Shown here: piece after piece, positions 1 through 8,185 of the stretch
Position numbering within the stretch: position 1 is the first letter of the stretch
Layout of the letters: each line of letters opens with the position of its first letter
IMG/VR virus record: IMGVR_UViG_3300021961_000486
Span: 1 to 27,732 of that record
DNA: 27,732 nucleotides
DNA from: a virus
Reading direction: 5' to 3' (one strand)
Position numbers and translations under genes: made by a program
Notes under the pieces: generated by a model
Told to the model about the DNA's origin: nothing
Seen by the model: the letters and a program-made list of their open reading frames with translations, nothing else
Database searches by the model: none

Positions 1-163
1 TGCCCTCATATGCAACACCGCTGATGTCATTCTTGGCTAGCCAGTCACAAGCTGCTTTGAGATCTTGTGTCGTGGCTTCACCAGATTTAATACGTGCGAG
101 GAATTCAGATGTGACGAGGTTGTGAAGCTCGTTAAACTGATCCTCAGTTGCTTTTTTCTTCAT
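1..163 (-). CDS. Terminase small subunit (DNA maturase A), 5' part
   Basis: N-terminal 54 codons of a gene that runs off the left edge. It starts at the ATG at 163 with MKKKATEDQFNELHNLV and continues through a region ending in LAKNDISGVAYEG. I assign it to the DNA-recognition (small) subunit of the phage packaging terminase. The reasons are its position directly after the tail-fibre and exported-protein block, where T7 has gene 18, and its resemblance to small terminases of cyanopodoviruses. T7 gp18 is 89 aa, so about a third may be missing. The protein would bind concatemeric phage DNA and present it to the large subunit, which must lie beyond the window. Its start lies 20 nt inside the end of the upstream gene, in another frame, which suggests translational coupling. 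Family assignment is from memory of relatives. Confidence 0.75.
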   Translation of the reverse strand, partial: MKKKATEDQFNELHNLVTSEFLARIKSGEATTQDLKAACDWLAKNDISGVAYEG

Positions 164-794
164 TTGTCAAAGACACAATTGGTACGATGTCGTGACACAG
201 TACCTCTACACGAGACCCAGGACGGAAAGTAAATCCAGCCTTCATGATCTCGGTACATTTTAAAGCTCTTACAAGCTCATAATCAAGCCGTAGCTTTTCT
301 TCGTGACGTTTAGCAATAGCTTTACACTGCTCAATCATCCCACCATCCAAAGGAACGGAGAAGTTAAGCTGTGCGCCATAGTTATTATTACGAGTGTAGC
401 CAGTTGGCAACGTGTCATTACCCATGTAAAATGGGGAGAATGTCAGTGTTGTCCCGTTACAAGAATTGCCCCCGGTAAACTGCTGTCTACTGGGTGCACC
501 GTTGTTTTGGAACTGAACTGCTTGGTTAGTTACGTTACCTGTAGCAGCAGCAATAGGATTAGCACTGTTGCTAACGGTAGGAGTCTCAGCTAACGCTGGT
601 CCTACTGAGAGAATACAGAAAGAGAGGTAGTAGTAGAGGTAGTGTCTATGTCTCGGGTGATGTCGATTGTTTCGATCACTCCGGCTGCCCGTGTCACAGT
701 CTCCAGTTGAAACTGTTCGCCAGCAGTTGTGACGGACCAAGTAGTCGAAGAATCGGTTATATCCCCACTTGGGGTTACGTTTGTTCCAGACCAT
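144..794 (-). CDS. Exported cyanophage protein of unknown function; true start unclear
   Basis: Open frame of 216 codons from the ATG at 794. Residues 1-65 lie inside the upstream 116-aa gene in its -1 frame and look unlike protein under selection. From about residue 54 a signal-peptide core appears (YYYLSFCILSVGPALA, cleavage expected before ETPT). The mature part has two segments: a Gly/Asn/Thr-rich part to about residue 150, then a charged helical C-terminus with four spaced cysteines in all (in NSCNG, EQCKA, LKCTE and VLCHD), suiting disulfides in the periplasm. I recognise it as a family common in cyanophages, usually following the protein encoded just upstream; its function is unknown. 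No ATG, GTG or TTG lies close before the signal core. Candidates are ATG 794, TTG 740, or ATT 614, which would truncate the signal. Confidence 0.65.
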   Translation of the reverse strand: MVWNKRNPKWGYNRFFDYLVRHNCWRTVSTGDCDTGSRSDRNNRHHPRHRHYLYYYLSFCILSVGPALAETPTVSNSANPIAAATGNVTNQAVQFQNNGAPSRQQFTGGNSCNGTTLTFSPFYMGNDTLPTGYTRNNNYGAQLNFSVPLDGGMIEQCKAIAKRHEEKLRLDYELVRALKCTEIMKAGFTFRPGSRVEVLCHDIVPIVSLTNEEKSN

Positions 795-952
795 GATGAG
801 TATGCACCACCGTACACTTCAGTAGCGATAGTTTCGGTGATGGTTTGGGTAGTTGTGGTGGTAGACTGCATACTACCTTGGGTAAACTGAGGAGTTACGG
901 TTTGAGCCGCTGCCCCCAGTGGAAACAAAAGCAGTAAGATTAGGAATTTCAT
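602..952 (-). CDS. Exported Ser/Thr-rich cyanophage protein, 116 aa, function unknown
   Basis: Starts with a clean signal peptide (MKFLILLLLFPLGAAA, cleavage expected before QTVTP). The mature protein of about 100 residues is very rich in Thr and Ser, contains no cysteine and ends in SVFSQ. The motif FTQGSM just after the signal and the Phe-x-Gln end are features I remember from a small exported protein found widely in cyanophages; no function is established. The ATG at 952 overlaps the stop of the upstream membrane protein as ATGA, implying translational coupling. The next gene begins inside this one in another frame. A role in the periplasm during lysis, or as a virion decoration, is speculation based on position. 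Confidence 0.75.
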   Translation of the reverse strand: MKFLILLLLFPLGAAAQTVTPQFTQGSMQSTTTTTQTITETIATEVYGGAYSSWSGTNVTPSGDITDSSTTWSVTTAGEQFQLETVTRAAGVIETIDITRDIDTTSTTTSLSVFSQ

Positions 953-1158
953 AGTTGGTTCTTATCCTTTTGTTCTTTAGGACGACTGATACCGTAGGAA
1001 GCTAAAGTACCAGATAGAAGTGACGCTACAAACGTGGGATCCATCTTCTGTAGCATTCCCATGTATGATGCAGTCAATACTCCTGCGCTCCATACAAGCA
1101 CAAGAGCTTTTACAATTTCACTGAAGAAATCATGAATGAAGTTCTTCGTTGTCTGCAT
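949..1158 (-). CDS. Small membrane protein, candidate holin
   Basis: Sixty-nine residues with two hydrophobic stretches, about residues 15-35 (IVKALVLVWSAGVLTASYMG) and 41-57 (PTFVASLLSGTLASYGIS), then a charged tail ending KEQKDKNQL. Size, two membrane segments and a charged C-terminus are typical of class II holins. T7 has its holin (gp17.5) at this same place between the tail fibre and the small terminase. That is positional inference: I know relatives only as unannotated cyanophage proteins. The start at 1158 lies 29 nt inside the upstream gene, and the stop overlaps the next start as ATGA, so the block is translated as a coupled unit. Confidence 0.6.
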   Translation of the reverse strand: MQTTKNFIHDFFSEIVKALVLVWSAGVLTASYMGMLQKMDPTFVASLLSGTLASYGISRPKEQKDKNQL

Positions 1159-1591
1159 GTTTCTGTTTACGGGTGAGTAGTTTCTTGATAAGAGGTTTCA
1201 AGACGCTCACTGTCCGTTTAAATACTGCAGTAGCTGTAAGGGTGGCTGCAACGGAGACAGTAGCTGTCGTTGTAGCCGTAGCCAAGATCTCGTTACTCGG
1301 TAACGGTACAGTAAGATCTGTACCAGGAATATCGACGTAACGGACCTGTGACGGGACTGGGGGTGGTTTAGGAACAGGAGGAGTGGGTGGTTTAGGTTTC
1401 TCCTCCGTTTGTTTTTCCTCGTCACTGTTAATACCGCGTACACCTGGCGGTGGACGAAGGTCGTTAGGAGGCACTACAAGCGGTTTGTAGGTGGGTAAAG
1501 TAGCTCGTGGTACCTCCAGTACCGGACGGGGTAGTAAAGGCGGCTCAGGGAGCCTTAGAACCGGCAGTACCGGCGGTGCTCCCAAGTCCAT
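1130..1591 (-). CDS. Proline-rich membrane protein, 153 aa, function unknown
   Basis: Residues 1-95 are strongly proline-rich, with runs such as KPKPPTPPVPKPPPVPSQ, followed by a short YVDIPGTDLTVPLPS segment. A single hydrophobic stretch follows at about 104-124 (rich in Ala and Thr), then a basic tail with KRTVSVLKPLIKKLLTRKQK. The positive charge after the membrane segment predicts a cytoplasmic C-terminus and a stiff Pro-rich N-terminus outside, a layout that could span the periplasm. I recognise similar proteins in other cyanophages, also next to a small membrane protein, but no function is established. The start (1591) overlaps the stop of the 52-aa gene as TGATG, and the 3' end overlaps the candidate holin by 29 nt. 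Confidence 0.7.
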   Translation of the reverse strand: MDLGAPPVLPVLRLPEPPLLPRPVLEVPRATLPTYKPLVVPPNDLRPPPGVRGINSDEEKQTEEKPKPPTPPVPKPPPVPSQVRYVDIPGTDLTVPLPSNEILATATTTATVSVAATLTATAVFKRTVSVLKPLIKKLLTRKQKHADNEELHS

Positions 1592-1749
1592 CAGCCGCCA
1601 AAGAGACCACGCTCGATGAAATCAACGGCTTGGTCATCAACAGTGTTATCAGATTGCTCAGCAAGTTTACGGAGCATATCGACGATAAGGCGCTTTACTT
1701 TGTCGCTATTAAGGAACGACATAAGAACGGGACGAATAAGTGCAATCAT
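1591..1749 (-). CDS. Conserved small cyanophage protein, 52 aa
   Basis: A short gene from the ATG at 1749 to the TGA at 1591-1593. It begins MIALIRPVLMSFLNSDKVK and ends DFIERGLFGG. The first half is hydrophobic and probably helical; the middle is a charged amphipathic helix with a NTVDDQAVDFIE segment. I remember close relatives in other cyanophages at the same place, all of unknown function. Support comes from the protein-like composition, the TGATG overlap with the next gene, and the 5-nt gap to the preceding gene. Being hydrophobic and next to a holin candidate it may take part in lysis, but nothing in the sequence proves that. Confidence 0.7.
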   Translation of the reverse strand: MIALIRPVLMSFLNSDKVKRLIVDMLRKLAEQSDNTVDDQAVDFIERGLFGG

Positions 1750-1754
1750 TGTTC

Positions 1755-2327
1755 TTAGGGGGTAAGTGGATTAGTAGGCCAAGGAGTTAGATGAGGCTCA
1801 GGGTTTGGTTTAGACGTTTGACTAACCTCGTCATAAACCTCAGCAGAATTAGTGACAAGAGCAACAAACTCTTCAAACGTAGAGGTTTGTTTGATTTGAT
1901 CTTCCCGAAGACCGCTAGTAATGCGTACCATATCGCGGTACTGTTTAACGTCAGCAGGAACGTCAATACCAGTATCAGCCTTACGGATAATGAACCAGTC
2001 AGTAGGAGCAAACAGGCTTGCTGCAATCTCCTTTTGTTGACGGATCCATTGAGTCTTGAGTCCAGTGTTAATTATTTGAACCCCATCCTTATTAAGAACA
2101 GGGTCACCATTTTCATCAACAGCGGGTTCATCCTCAAGACGTTTCGGAAGATCGTGGTCCCAGTAGAAACGAGTGTCTACCGGCGGAGGATCAGGAACCC
2201 AAGTAATGCCAATAGCATCCTTTTGTTCTTGAGTAAGAACACGGGTCCAATTAGTAGGGTAAATCACGCCGTCCGCAACGAACGACTTGCCAGGTCTGAG
2301 TACCTGACCATTAAGTTGAAATGACAT
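1755..2327 (-). CDS. Putative tail fibre assembly protein (chaperone-like)
   Basis: A soluble 190-aa protein following the two fibre genes. The N-terminal part (about 1-50) contains VLRPGKSFVADGVIYPTNW and PDPPPVDTRFYWD. The C-terminal half carries a pattern shared by many phage tail fibre assembly proteins: an LFAPTDWFIIRKAD segment, then VPADVKQYRDMVR and a helical end with FEEFVALV. Proteins of this class help fibres fold or trimerise, or attach to the virion, and are usually encoded directly after the fibre gene, as here. Relatives are common in cyanophages, mostly annotated hypothetical. No Shine-Dalgarno is seen before the ATG at 2327. It lies 15 nt after the 740-aa gene. Confidence 0.6.
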   Translation of the reverse strand: MSFQLNGQVLRPGKSFVADGVIYPTNWTRVLTQEQKDAIGITWVPDPPPVDTRFYWDHDLPKRLEDEPAVDENGDPVLNKDGVQIINTGLKTQWIRQQKEIAASLFAPTDWFIIRKADTGIDVPADVKQYRDMVRITSGLREDQIKQTSTFEEFVALVTNSAEVYDEVSQTSKPNPEPHLTPWPTNPLTP

Positions 2328-2342
2328 AATTGTTCGTTGTTG

Positions 2343-4565
2343 TTATCGTGCGGTAGCGGGCGAAACACCGGAGCCGCCTGTTGGATGTTCAGCGAAGGCG
2401 GCGAAGATATAAGTGCCACCGTTAGTATTAACAAAAGATGTTGCGCCTCTGATCTTGAATCCATTTGAAAGAAAGTCAAACGGCTGATCAGTTGATTCAG
2501 CAAGTGAATCATTGGGATACAAGGCTAATGTGGCAGCGTTGTAAGTATTTCTAGCTGCGTCATAAATACCCCAATAGCCTGCTCCAGTGGCCTTGAACAT
2601 AATCCACCGTGGTCTAAACCCGCAGTACACAAACGGACCATCAGCGTTACCGTTGCCGGTGTAGCTGCCGAAGGACGAATACCCAGGGACTGAGTGCCAT
2701 AAGTAAGCCACATAGTTGTAAGCCTGGTTCATGGACGTATTGCCCAGCGTGAACACAGAATTTGTAGGAGCTGTGTTGTTCCAGGTTGTGTCTGCGTAAA
2801 ATCCTGAGGAGGTGTTCAGTTCGCCCACCTTCGTTGGCCCCTGATCGGCGTGATAGACGCGGTGTGCTGCTGAGCCTCTATTGCGGTTGCACACAATCAT
2901 AAACTCGGGCGCTTCGCTCAGATTGTGCGAAACGTTCTGAACACCAGAGTTTCCCGAATAGGTAACAATGTCAAAACCGTTGCTTCGGTCAGCTGCAAGA
3001 TTCCAACACCAAGCAACAGAGTTCCCAGAGGGTGCTGAATAAGCTGCTTCAGTCGTCTCCGAAGGCGTTGTAAGTCTAAGGTTTCCACCCCGCACCGAGT
3101 CAACCAACTGGTGCTGGTTGCTGTTGGCGCGGTCCTTGACCCACCACAGACCGTTGCTAAAGGTTGACTGAGCGGAGGAAAGGATGTTTGCTCCAGTGTC
3201 CAAAACCGTATCGGAATACTCCGACCCATCCGCAATGTCCGGCGAACTTAAATTACTGGTGTTTAGTGCTTTGTAGCCGGTCGGTGGGGTGTAGGCAAAG
3301 GCGCGTTGTCCAAAGTTGTAAACCCAAACATTTCTATTAGGATCGTTTGCCCAAGTCATTGGAACATAGTCATAGGCAGTATCAATGTCAGTAAAAGCGT
3401 TGCCTTGACTTGTGCCGTTTTTGTAGAAAGAAATAGTAGTGTTATCCATGTCAACAGCAACACCTACAATGTCGCCATTTGCCCAGCTTGATCCATAGCT
3501 AGAGGCAGTTCCAAGCTTGAATTTATCCCCATTAGCCTTGTAGCCATACATCGCGTCGCGCGCAGAAGTGTCGCTTGTTGGATCCCATGGAACTCGGCCA
3601 ATGCCCATGGTTACATCTGTTTGTAATGCGTCTTGTTTTACTTCCCAGTACCACTTACCTGAAGATGGCAGCTTAAATGTGCCAGCGCAAAAAGTGTTGT
3701 TAGGAACGCTTGTTTGACTAGCAACTAAGTTACCGTCACTCAATACAGCAGGATCAAGATAGGTAGAGTTGTTGACAATAAGTGGATTCAACGTACACCA
3801 GTTCTTCGTCGGCGTGTCGCTCATCACGTCCGTACCAGTGCCGGAGGTGGTGAAGTTATTGGCGGTCCAAGTGTTGCTCAAGCCGCTGCTATCAGTGCCA
3901 TCGCCGCTGGCAAACTTCAGATAGAACGAATTACCGGTGTAGCTGCCTGCGTACTTGATAGGACGCCAGACACCGTTGTCGTCTAGTTCGGCAAATTGAT
4001 CAGGATCAAGGGCAGAGCCGTCGATGAAGTTGACCTCGGATAGGTAAGCGTCGAGATAGCGAGACTGTCCAATTTGTTTGCCAATGTTGTGTTCGACTGT
4101 GTTGTTAATATCTGTGTCTGTGTTTTGTGTGGGATATGATGCCGTCGCAAGATCAGTTACTTGTACGCCATTTATGTACAGTTTTGTCCTGTTAGACGCA
4201 GTTGCCTGAGTTGTGTCTATAACCGCAACAATGTGATACCAAGAGGATGGGTCACGGAAAAATTGAGTTGTTTGAATATTGAAGCCAGCATTATAGACAA
4301 AGATGCGATGCGCTGTATCGGGATCTTGCGAAAACGAAATTCCAGATGATGCAGAATTATTTGCCCAAAACAATGGCTGGTTGAATGTGCTTGTATTATT
4401 TTTGACAGTGTATTTAACCCACCCGCTCCACGTCCACGTCTTGCGATTCCCCGCACTAGCTGGAGTCCTGCTCAGGTACGCCGAATCCGCCGAGTTAAAC
4501 CGCAAGCTCTGCTCGATCTCATAAGGGGCAGCACCTCCGCCACCCCAAAATTGTGCATGATTCAT
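2343..4565 (-). CDS. LamG/SPRY-type adhesin, probable second tail fibre protein
   Basis: A 740-aa protein built from beta-sandwich modules. Residues about 17-180 resemble a concanavalin A-like (LamG) domain: SLRFNSADSAYLSRTP, TWTWSGWVK and LYINGVQV, ending with YLSEVNFIDGSALDP. Residues about 260-420 resemble a SPRY-like sandwich (GKWYWEVKQD, MGIGRVPW, ISFYKNGTSQG). Residues about 460-735 form a third region with NGLWWVKDRAN and YVAYLWHSVPGYSSFGSYTG, a pattern I know from many marine phage proteins. There is no signal peptide or membrane segment. Such proteins are thought to bind host surface sugars as fibre tips or adhesins. The start overlaps the stop of the 1196-aa fibre gene as TAATG, and a likely assembly protein follows. 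The host ligand cannot be read from sequence. Confidence 0.75.
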   Translation of the reverse strand: MNHAQFWGGGGAAPYEIEQSLRFNSADSAYLSRTPASAGNRKTWTWSGWVKYTVKNNTSTFNQPLFWANNSASSGISFSQDPDTAHRIFVYNAGFNIQTTQFFRDPSSWYHIVAVIDTTQATASNRTKLYINGVQVTDLATASYPTQNTDTDINNTVEHNIGKQIGQSRYLDAYLSEVNFIDGSALDPDQFAELDDNGVWRPIKYAGSYTGNSFYLKFASGDGTDSSGLSNTWTANNFTTSGTGTDVMSDTPTKNWCTLNPLIVNNSTYLDPAVLSDGNLVASQTSVPNNTFCAGTFKLPSSGKWYWEVKQDALQTDVTMGIGRVPWDPTSDTSARDAMYGYKANGDKFKLGTASSYGSSWANGDIVGVAVDMDNTTISFYKNGTSQGNAFTDIDTAYDYVPMTWANDPNRNVWVYNFGQRAFAYTPPTGYKALNTSNLSSPDIADGSEYSDTVLDTGANILSSAQSTFSNGLWWVKDRANSNQHQLVDSVRGGNLRLTTPSETTEAAYSAPSGNSVAWCWNLAADRSNGFDIVTYSGNSGVQNVSHNLSEAPEFMIVCNRNRGSAAHRVYHADQGPTKVGELNTSSGFYADTTWNNTAPTNSVFTLGNTSMNQAYNYVAYLWHSVPGYSSFGSYTGNGNADGPFVYCGFRPRWIMFKATGAGYWGIYDAARNTYNAATLALYPNDSLAESTDQPFDFLSNGFKIRGATSFVNTNGGTYIFAAFAEHPTGGSGVSPATAR

Positions 4566-7500
4566 TAAGCAATACCCTCCGTCCAGTTACCAAGCAGGAA
4601 CGTAGAAGAATCTACAATGTAGAACGGTGCAACAGCGGGGAACGTAGTTGGAGCAGTATAAGCACCACCTGGGAAGTCCCAACCAGTTGCAAACGTTGGA
4701 GCAGCAGTAACACGAATAAGACCGGAGAAACCAGCAGCACCGTTAGTAGGAAGTGGGATAGTGATAGCACCACACGTCCAGAAGTGACCGTTTTCTAGGT
4801 TGAAGTTACCGACACCTGCGGTAATTGTTTCTTCACCGTTAAACAAGCCACCAGTGTAGCTGTCGCTTGCATCAGCACGGATAAACTGTGATGCTTCAAG
4901 ACCATCAACCTGATCAGCATTGATGTTTAGTGCATCAATATCTGCTTTAGTTTGGTCAGCGGTAGCACCAGTTTCAATACCGTCAAGCTTGGTGTGATCA
5001 GCGTCCGTAAAGACGTTGGAATCAGTTGCAGAGTCTACAAGGGTACGAATCTCAGCAGCAGTTTGATCGGCAGTAGCACCTACTTCAATACCATTAAGTT
5101 TGTTTTGCCAAGCATTGGTGAATGCATTAGTATCTGCATTACTCTCATATGCAGTTTTAATTTCCGAAGCAGTTTGATCAGCGGTAGCATTTGATTCAAT
5201 ACCGTCAAGTTTGGTACCGTCAGTAGCTACATCACGACCATCAACAGTCCCAGAAAGAGTGATGTTTCCAGTAATGTTTATGTTACCTGTACCAGTGATG
5301 TCACTACCGTTAACGTCAAGGTCACCACCCAGCTGAGGAGTAGGATCAGTTACAACGTCAAACGCAACGGAACCTGCACTAAACGACACAAAACCAGTAC
5401 GTTGATCAGCAGTGAAGAAATCACCAACACTAAACTTACCGTTGTGGTCAGTGATAGCAGTCCAAACCTTACCACCATTTGACTCAACAATTTGGTTAGC
5501 ATCAACAGGCACACCACCGTTCTCAGGCAATGCGTTGTAGTTAGTACCAGAACCAACGTACTCCATCGTATGACCACTAGAAGCGATCTGGGAACGGAGA
5601 TAGAACGAAACAGCAGCGTCATCATCTAGGTCATCTGTAAGACCATCGTTGATGCTTCGGTTGTTAGTGTTAGGACGGCTAATAGTAACAGTCCAACCAT
5701 TACCACCTTCGCTATCAGTGTTAGCCGTAGCAGACAACACAGGATAAGTTACAGTACCCGCAGTCGGGTGTGTAACGTCAACAAGCATGTTACCTTGCGG
5801 ACGGGTAGCAGAACCAAACCAGCTAGCATCAGCAGTAGGTTCATTGATGTTAAAAGAAACAATAGGAGGATCGTTATCTACGTTACGAGTAACTGCACCA
5901 TCTACGTTAGACGTAAAGATAGCAGTGGTAGAACGACCATCAGCAACAAGTGCTTCATCACCAAAGTCAGTGGTAGAAGCAGCCAGGTTAGCCTGACCAC
6001 CATTCAGACACTTGATGTGATAACGGTTAAAGAATGCATAGCTAGAGGTAGCTTGGCAGTAACCGTTGTTAGTAACAAGGATACCAGGACCATTCAGTGC
6101 AACGTGGGTGTAGCTATCGCAGACCATAGACCGCAGGGGACTATCGTCGTGAGGAGTAGCACCGTTAATCAGCAGACCACCACCAGTAGGAGCAGAGTCA
6201 GTATCACCAGCAGCACCACCAGCAGGGTTATGTGCACTCAATGCATTGTTGTTAATCTCACTATCCGAGAAGTTAGTACAATTCTGGATGTACGGAGATT
6301 TAGTAACAAATGCATCATTATAGAATGCAGCGTTCCAACCTTGAGTCGTAGGCAGGGTAGCGTCAAGAGTGTTACCAGTACCAGAACCAGCTTTAATGCC
6401 AGTAAAGGTCATACTAGAAAGGTAACTACCGCTATTCAGCTCAAACAGGTTATTGGTTTCAGTACTAGGATCTGGGTGTACAATGCAGCTACGCAGTGCT
6501 TGACCGATGATAGAAACGTTACGACGTTTAATCTGAATAGGTGCAAGCTCTTGGTAGACACCAGGAGCAACTACCACAATCTGTCCATCACCATCACCAG
6601 TTACAGTGATCTGAAGACCAGAACCAGAACCGCCAAGAGACGCATTACTGGCAGACAAAACGTCACCAATGTAATAAGTGTTGACAAGGGGAGTACGGCT
6701 AGTCAATGTAACGGCAGACACAACACCAGAAGCGTTGACAGTGATGTTAGCAGTCAAGCCAGTGCCAGTACCGCCAGTCAAAGCAACGGAAGAGTAAGAA
6801 CCCTCAACGTAGCCAGAACCACCGTTAGTCAGTTCAACATCAATTTCTTCGTTGATCTGGTTAATAGCAGCTTTAATAGTTTGCTTTGGTGCACTGATAC
6901 GGTGACCAGTACTAGCGTCATCACCAGTAGGATCAACGTAAACAACATTAGTTTGTTCACGGAATGCACCACCAGAGCTAACAGCAGTCCAACCTGTACC
7001 ATTCCAGATGGACACCGTAAGGTCGTCATCATTCTGGAGCCAGGTCTTACCTACTTGGTAATCGCTACCAGATGGTGTGGTCAGCTGAACAAGGGTGTCA
7101 AACCGCTTAGCAGCAGCACTAGAGGTGAAGATACTGGTGTCAGCAGGACTAGGAGAACCTGCGTTTTGCTCAGCAAGGTTGATGATGTCACCAGCTTTAA
7201 TGCGGTCAAGATCAACAGAGCCAGCAGCAATACCCAAGGTAGTTTGACCACCAAGGGTAGTTTTGCTCAAACCAGTGCTATCAACAAGGATGTCACCAGT
7301 AATGGCATCGTCGATCATGTCGTCGATCTTAGCCGTGGTAGCAATCGTGGTGTCGTTGTTAGACCACGTATCGCTAGAGATGTCAATGTCAGCAGCCTTT
7401 ATTCTATCGAGATCAATAGAACCAGACCCAAGACCAAGAGTAATAGTGCCGTCGCCATCATCGGTTATGGTGATACCAGTACCATCGGTACCAATATCAT

Positions 7501-8155
7501 TAGTAATAGCAAGGTCAATGCGGTCATCAATCGCAGCAGTCGTGGCAATAGTATCGTCATTGTTCGGCCAAGTCTCCGAAGATGTGATAGTTTCACTTAG
7601 CTCATCTTGGAAACGGGCGTCGATAGCAGCAGTGCTGGCTACACGATCATCATCGCTTACCCAGGTGTCTGTGCTTTTAATGATTTCATCGGCTTCATCA
7701 AGAAACCGCTGATCCATAGCTTTGGTGGTAGCAATCTGGGTATCAGAACTAACCCACGTTTCGTCACTATGGATCGTAGCAGTTTCGTTGTCCCAAGTAT
7801 AAGCTTTGATTTCCTGAACAGCAAAGTTGTTCTGTTCAAAGTTTTTATTAAGATCTTGAGCACGAATAGAAGAGCCAGCAAAGAACGTACTCTTCAGTGC
7901 ATCTACGTTTGTGTCCCGATAAATACGAATCTCTTGACTACTGGTTGGAGTGGAACCAGAGTCAAAAGTAATCGTAGTAGCGTTGGCAAAAGTATAGAGA
8001 TTAGTTTCTGCGGGATTTGTATCAGGATCATTAGCATCATAATACAGGGTCCCATCCACCGTCACCTTAATGTCGGTTTCGTCAAGGTATTCAAATGTAA
8101 TGTTGTAGAGATTGTCACTTCTCCACGCCGGATAAATTTCAGGATTTACAGCCAT
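4565..8155 (-). CDS. Tail fibre protein with T7 gp17-like N-terminus
   Basis: The N-terminal 120 residues (EIYPAWRSDNLYNITFEYLD through NKNFEQNNFAVQEIKAYTWD) match the T7 gp17 domain that attaches fibres to the tail. Residues about 132-285 hold four copies of a TWxxxDxxIATTxAID unit, probably trimeric stalk. From about 404 (NVVYVDPTGDDASTGHRISA) to 740 it looks like a right-handed beta-helix, with VVVAPGVYQELAPI and SYLSSMTFTGIKAG. Residues about 955-1075 contain three KLDGIExGATADQT stalk repeats (one reads KLNGIE), and a short C-terminal knob follows. At 1196 aa it is about twice T7 gp17 (553 aa). The protein binds the host envelope and fixes host range. It follows the internal virion protein gene by 30 nt, with no obvious ribosome binding site before ATG 8155. 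Confidence 0.9.
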   Translation of the reverse strand: MAVNPEIYPAWRSDNLYNITFEYLDETDIKVTVDGTLYYDANDPDTNPAETNLYTFANATTITFDSGSTPTSSQEIRIYRDTNVDALKSTFFAGSSIRAQDLNKNFEQNNFAVQEIKAYTWDNETATIHSDETWVSSDTQIATTKAMDQRFLDEADEIIKSTDTWVSDDDRVASTAAIDARFQDELSETITSSETWPNNDDTIATTAAIDDRIDLAITNDIGTDGTGITITDDGDGTITLGLGSGSIDLDRIKAADIDISSDTWSNNDTTIATTAKIDDMIDDAITGDILVDSTGLSKTTLGGQTTLGIAAGSVDLDRIKAGDIINLAEQNAGSPSPADTSIFTSSAAAKRFDTLVQLTTPSGSDYQVGKTWLQNDDDLTVSIWNGTGWTAVSSGGAFREQTNVVYVDPTGDDASTGHRISAPKQTIKAAINQINEEIDVELTNGGSGYVEGSYSSVALTGGTGTGLTANITVNASGVVSAVTLTSRTPLVNTYYIGDVLSASNASLGGSGSGLQITVTGDGDGQIVVVAPGVYQELAPIQIKRRNVSIIGQALRSCIVHPDPSTETNNLFELNSGSYLSSMTFTGIKAGSGTGNTLDATLPTTQGWNAAFYNDAFVTKSPYIQNCTNFSDSEINNNALSAHNPAGGAAGDTDSAPTGGGLLINGATPHDDSPLRSMVCDSYTHVALNGPGILVTNNGYCQATSSYAFFNRYHIKCLNGGQANLAASTTDFGDEALVADGRSTTAIFTSNVDGAVTRNVDNDPPIVSFNINEPTADASWFGSATRPQGNMLVDVTHPTAGTVTYPVLSATANTDSEGGNGWTVTISRPNTNNRSINDGLTDDLDDDAAVSFYLRSQIASSGHTMEYVGSGTNYNALPENGGVPVDANQIVESNGGKVWTAITDHNGKFSVGDFFTADQRTGFVSFSAGSVAFDVVTDPTPQLGGDLDVNGSDITGTGNINITGNITLSGTVDGRDVATDGTKLDGIESNATADQTASEIKTAYESNADTNAFTNAWQNKLNGIEVGATADQTAAEIRTLVDSATDSNVFTDADHTKLDGIETGATADQTKADIDALNINADQVDGLEASQFIRADASDSYTGGLFNGEETITAGVGNFNLENGHFWTCGAITIPLPTNGAAGFSGLIRVTAAPTFATGWDFPGGAYTAPTTFPAVAPFYIVDSSTFLLGNWTEGIA

Positions 8156-8185
8156 TACGCTAATCAGTAATTGGGAATGGGTGGA

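Noticed and set aside
602-660. Classical -1 slippery heptamer joining the two exported proteins
   Set aside because: The overlap contains no X XXY YYZ heptamer, and both proteins have their own signal-peptide core, so two separate genes are more likely.
5768-7600. 610-codon open frame on the plus strand
   Set aside because: It lies antisense to the tail fibre gene, is rich in Ser, Thr, Arg and Val from the complement of repeated Thr/Asp/Ala codons, and has no protein-like domain. It is a shadow of the fibre gene.
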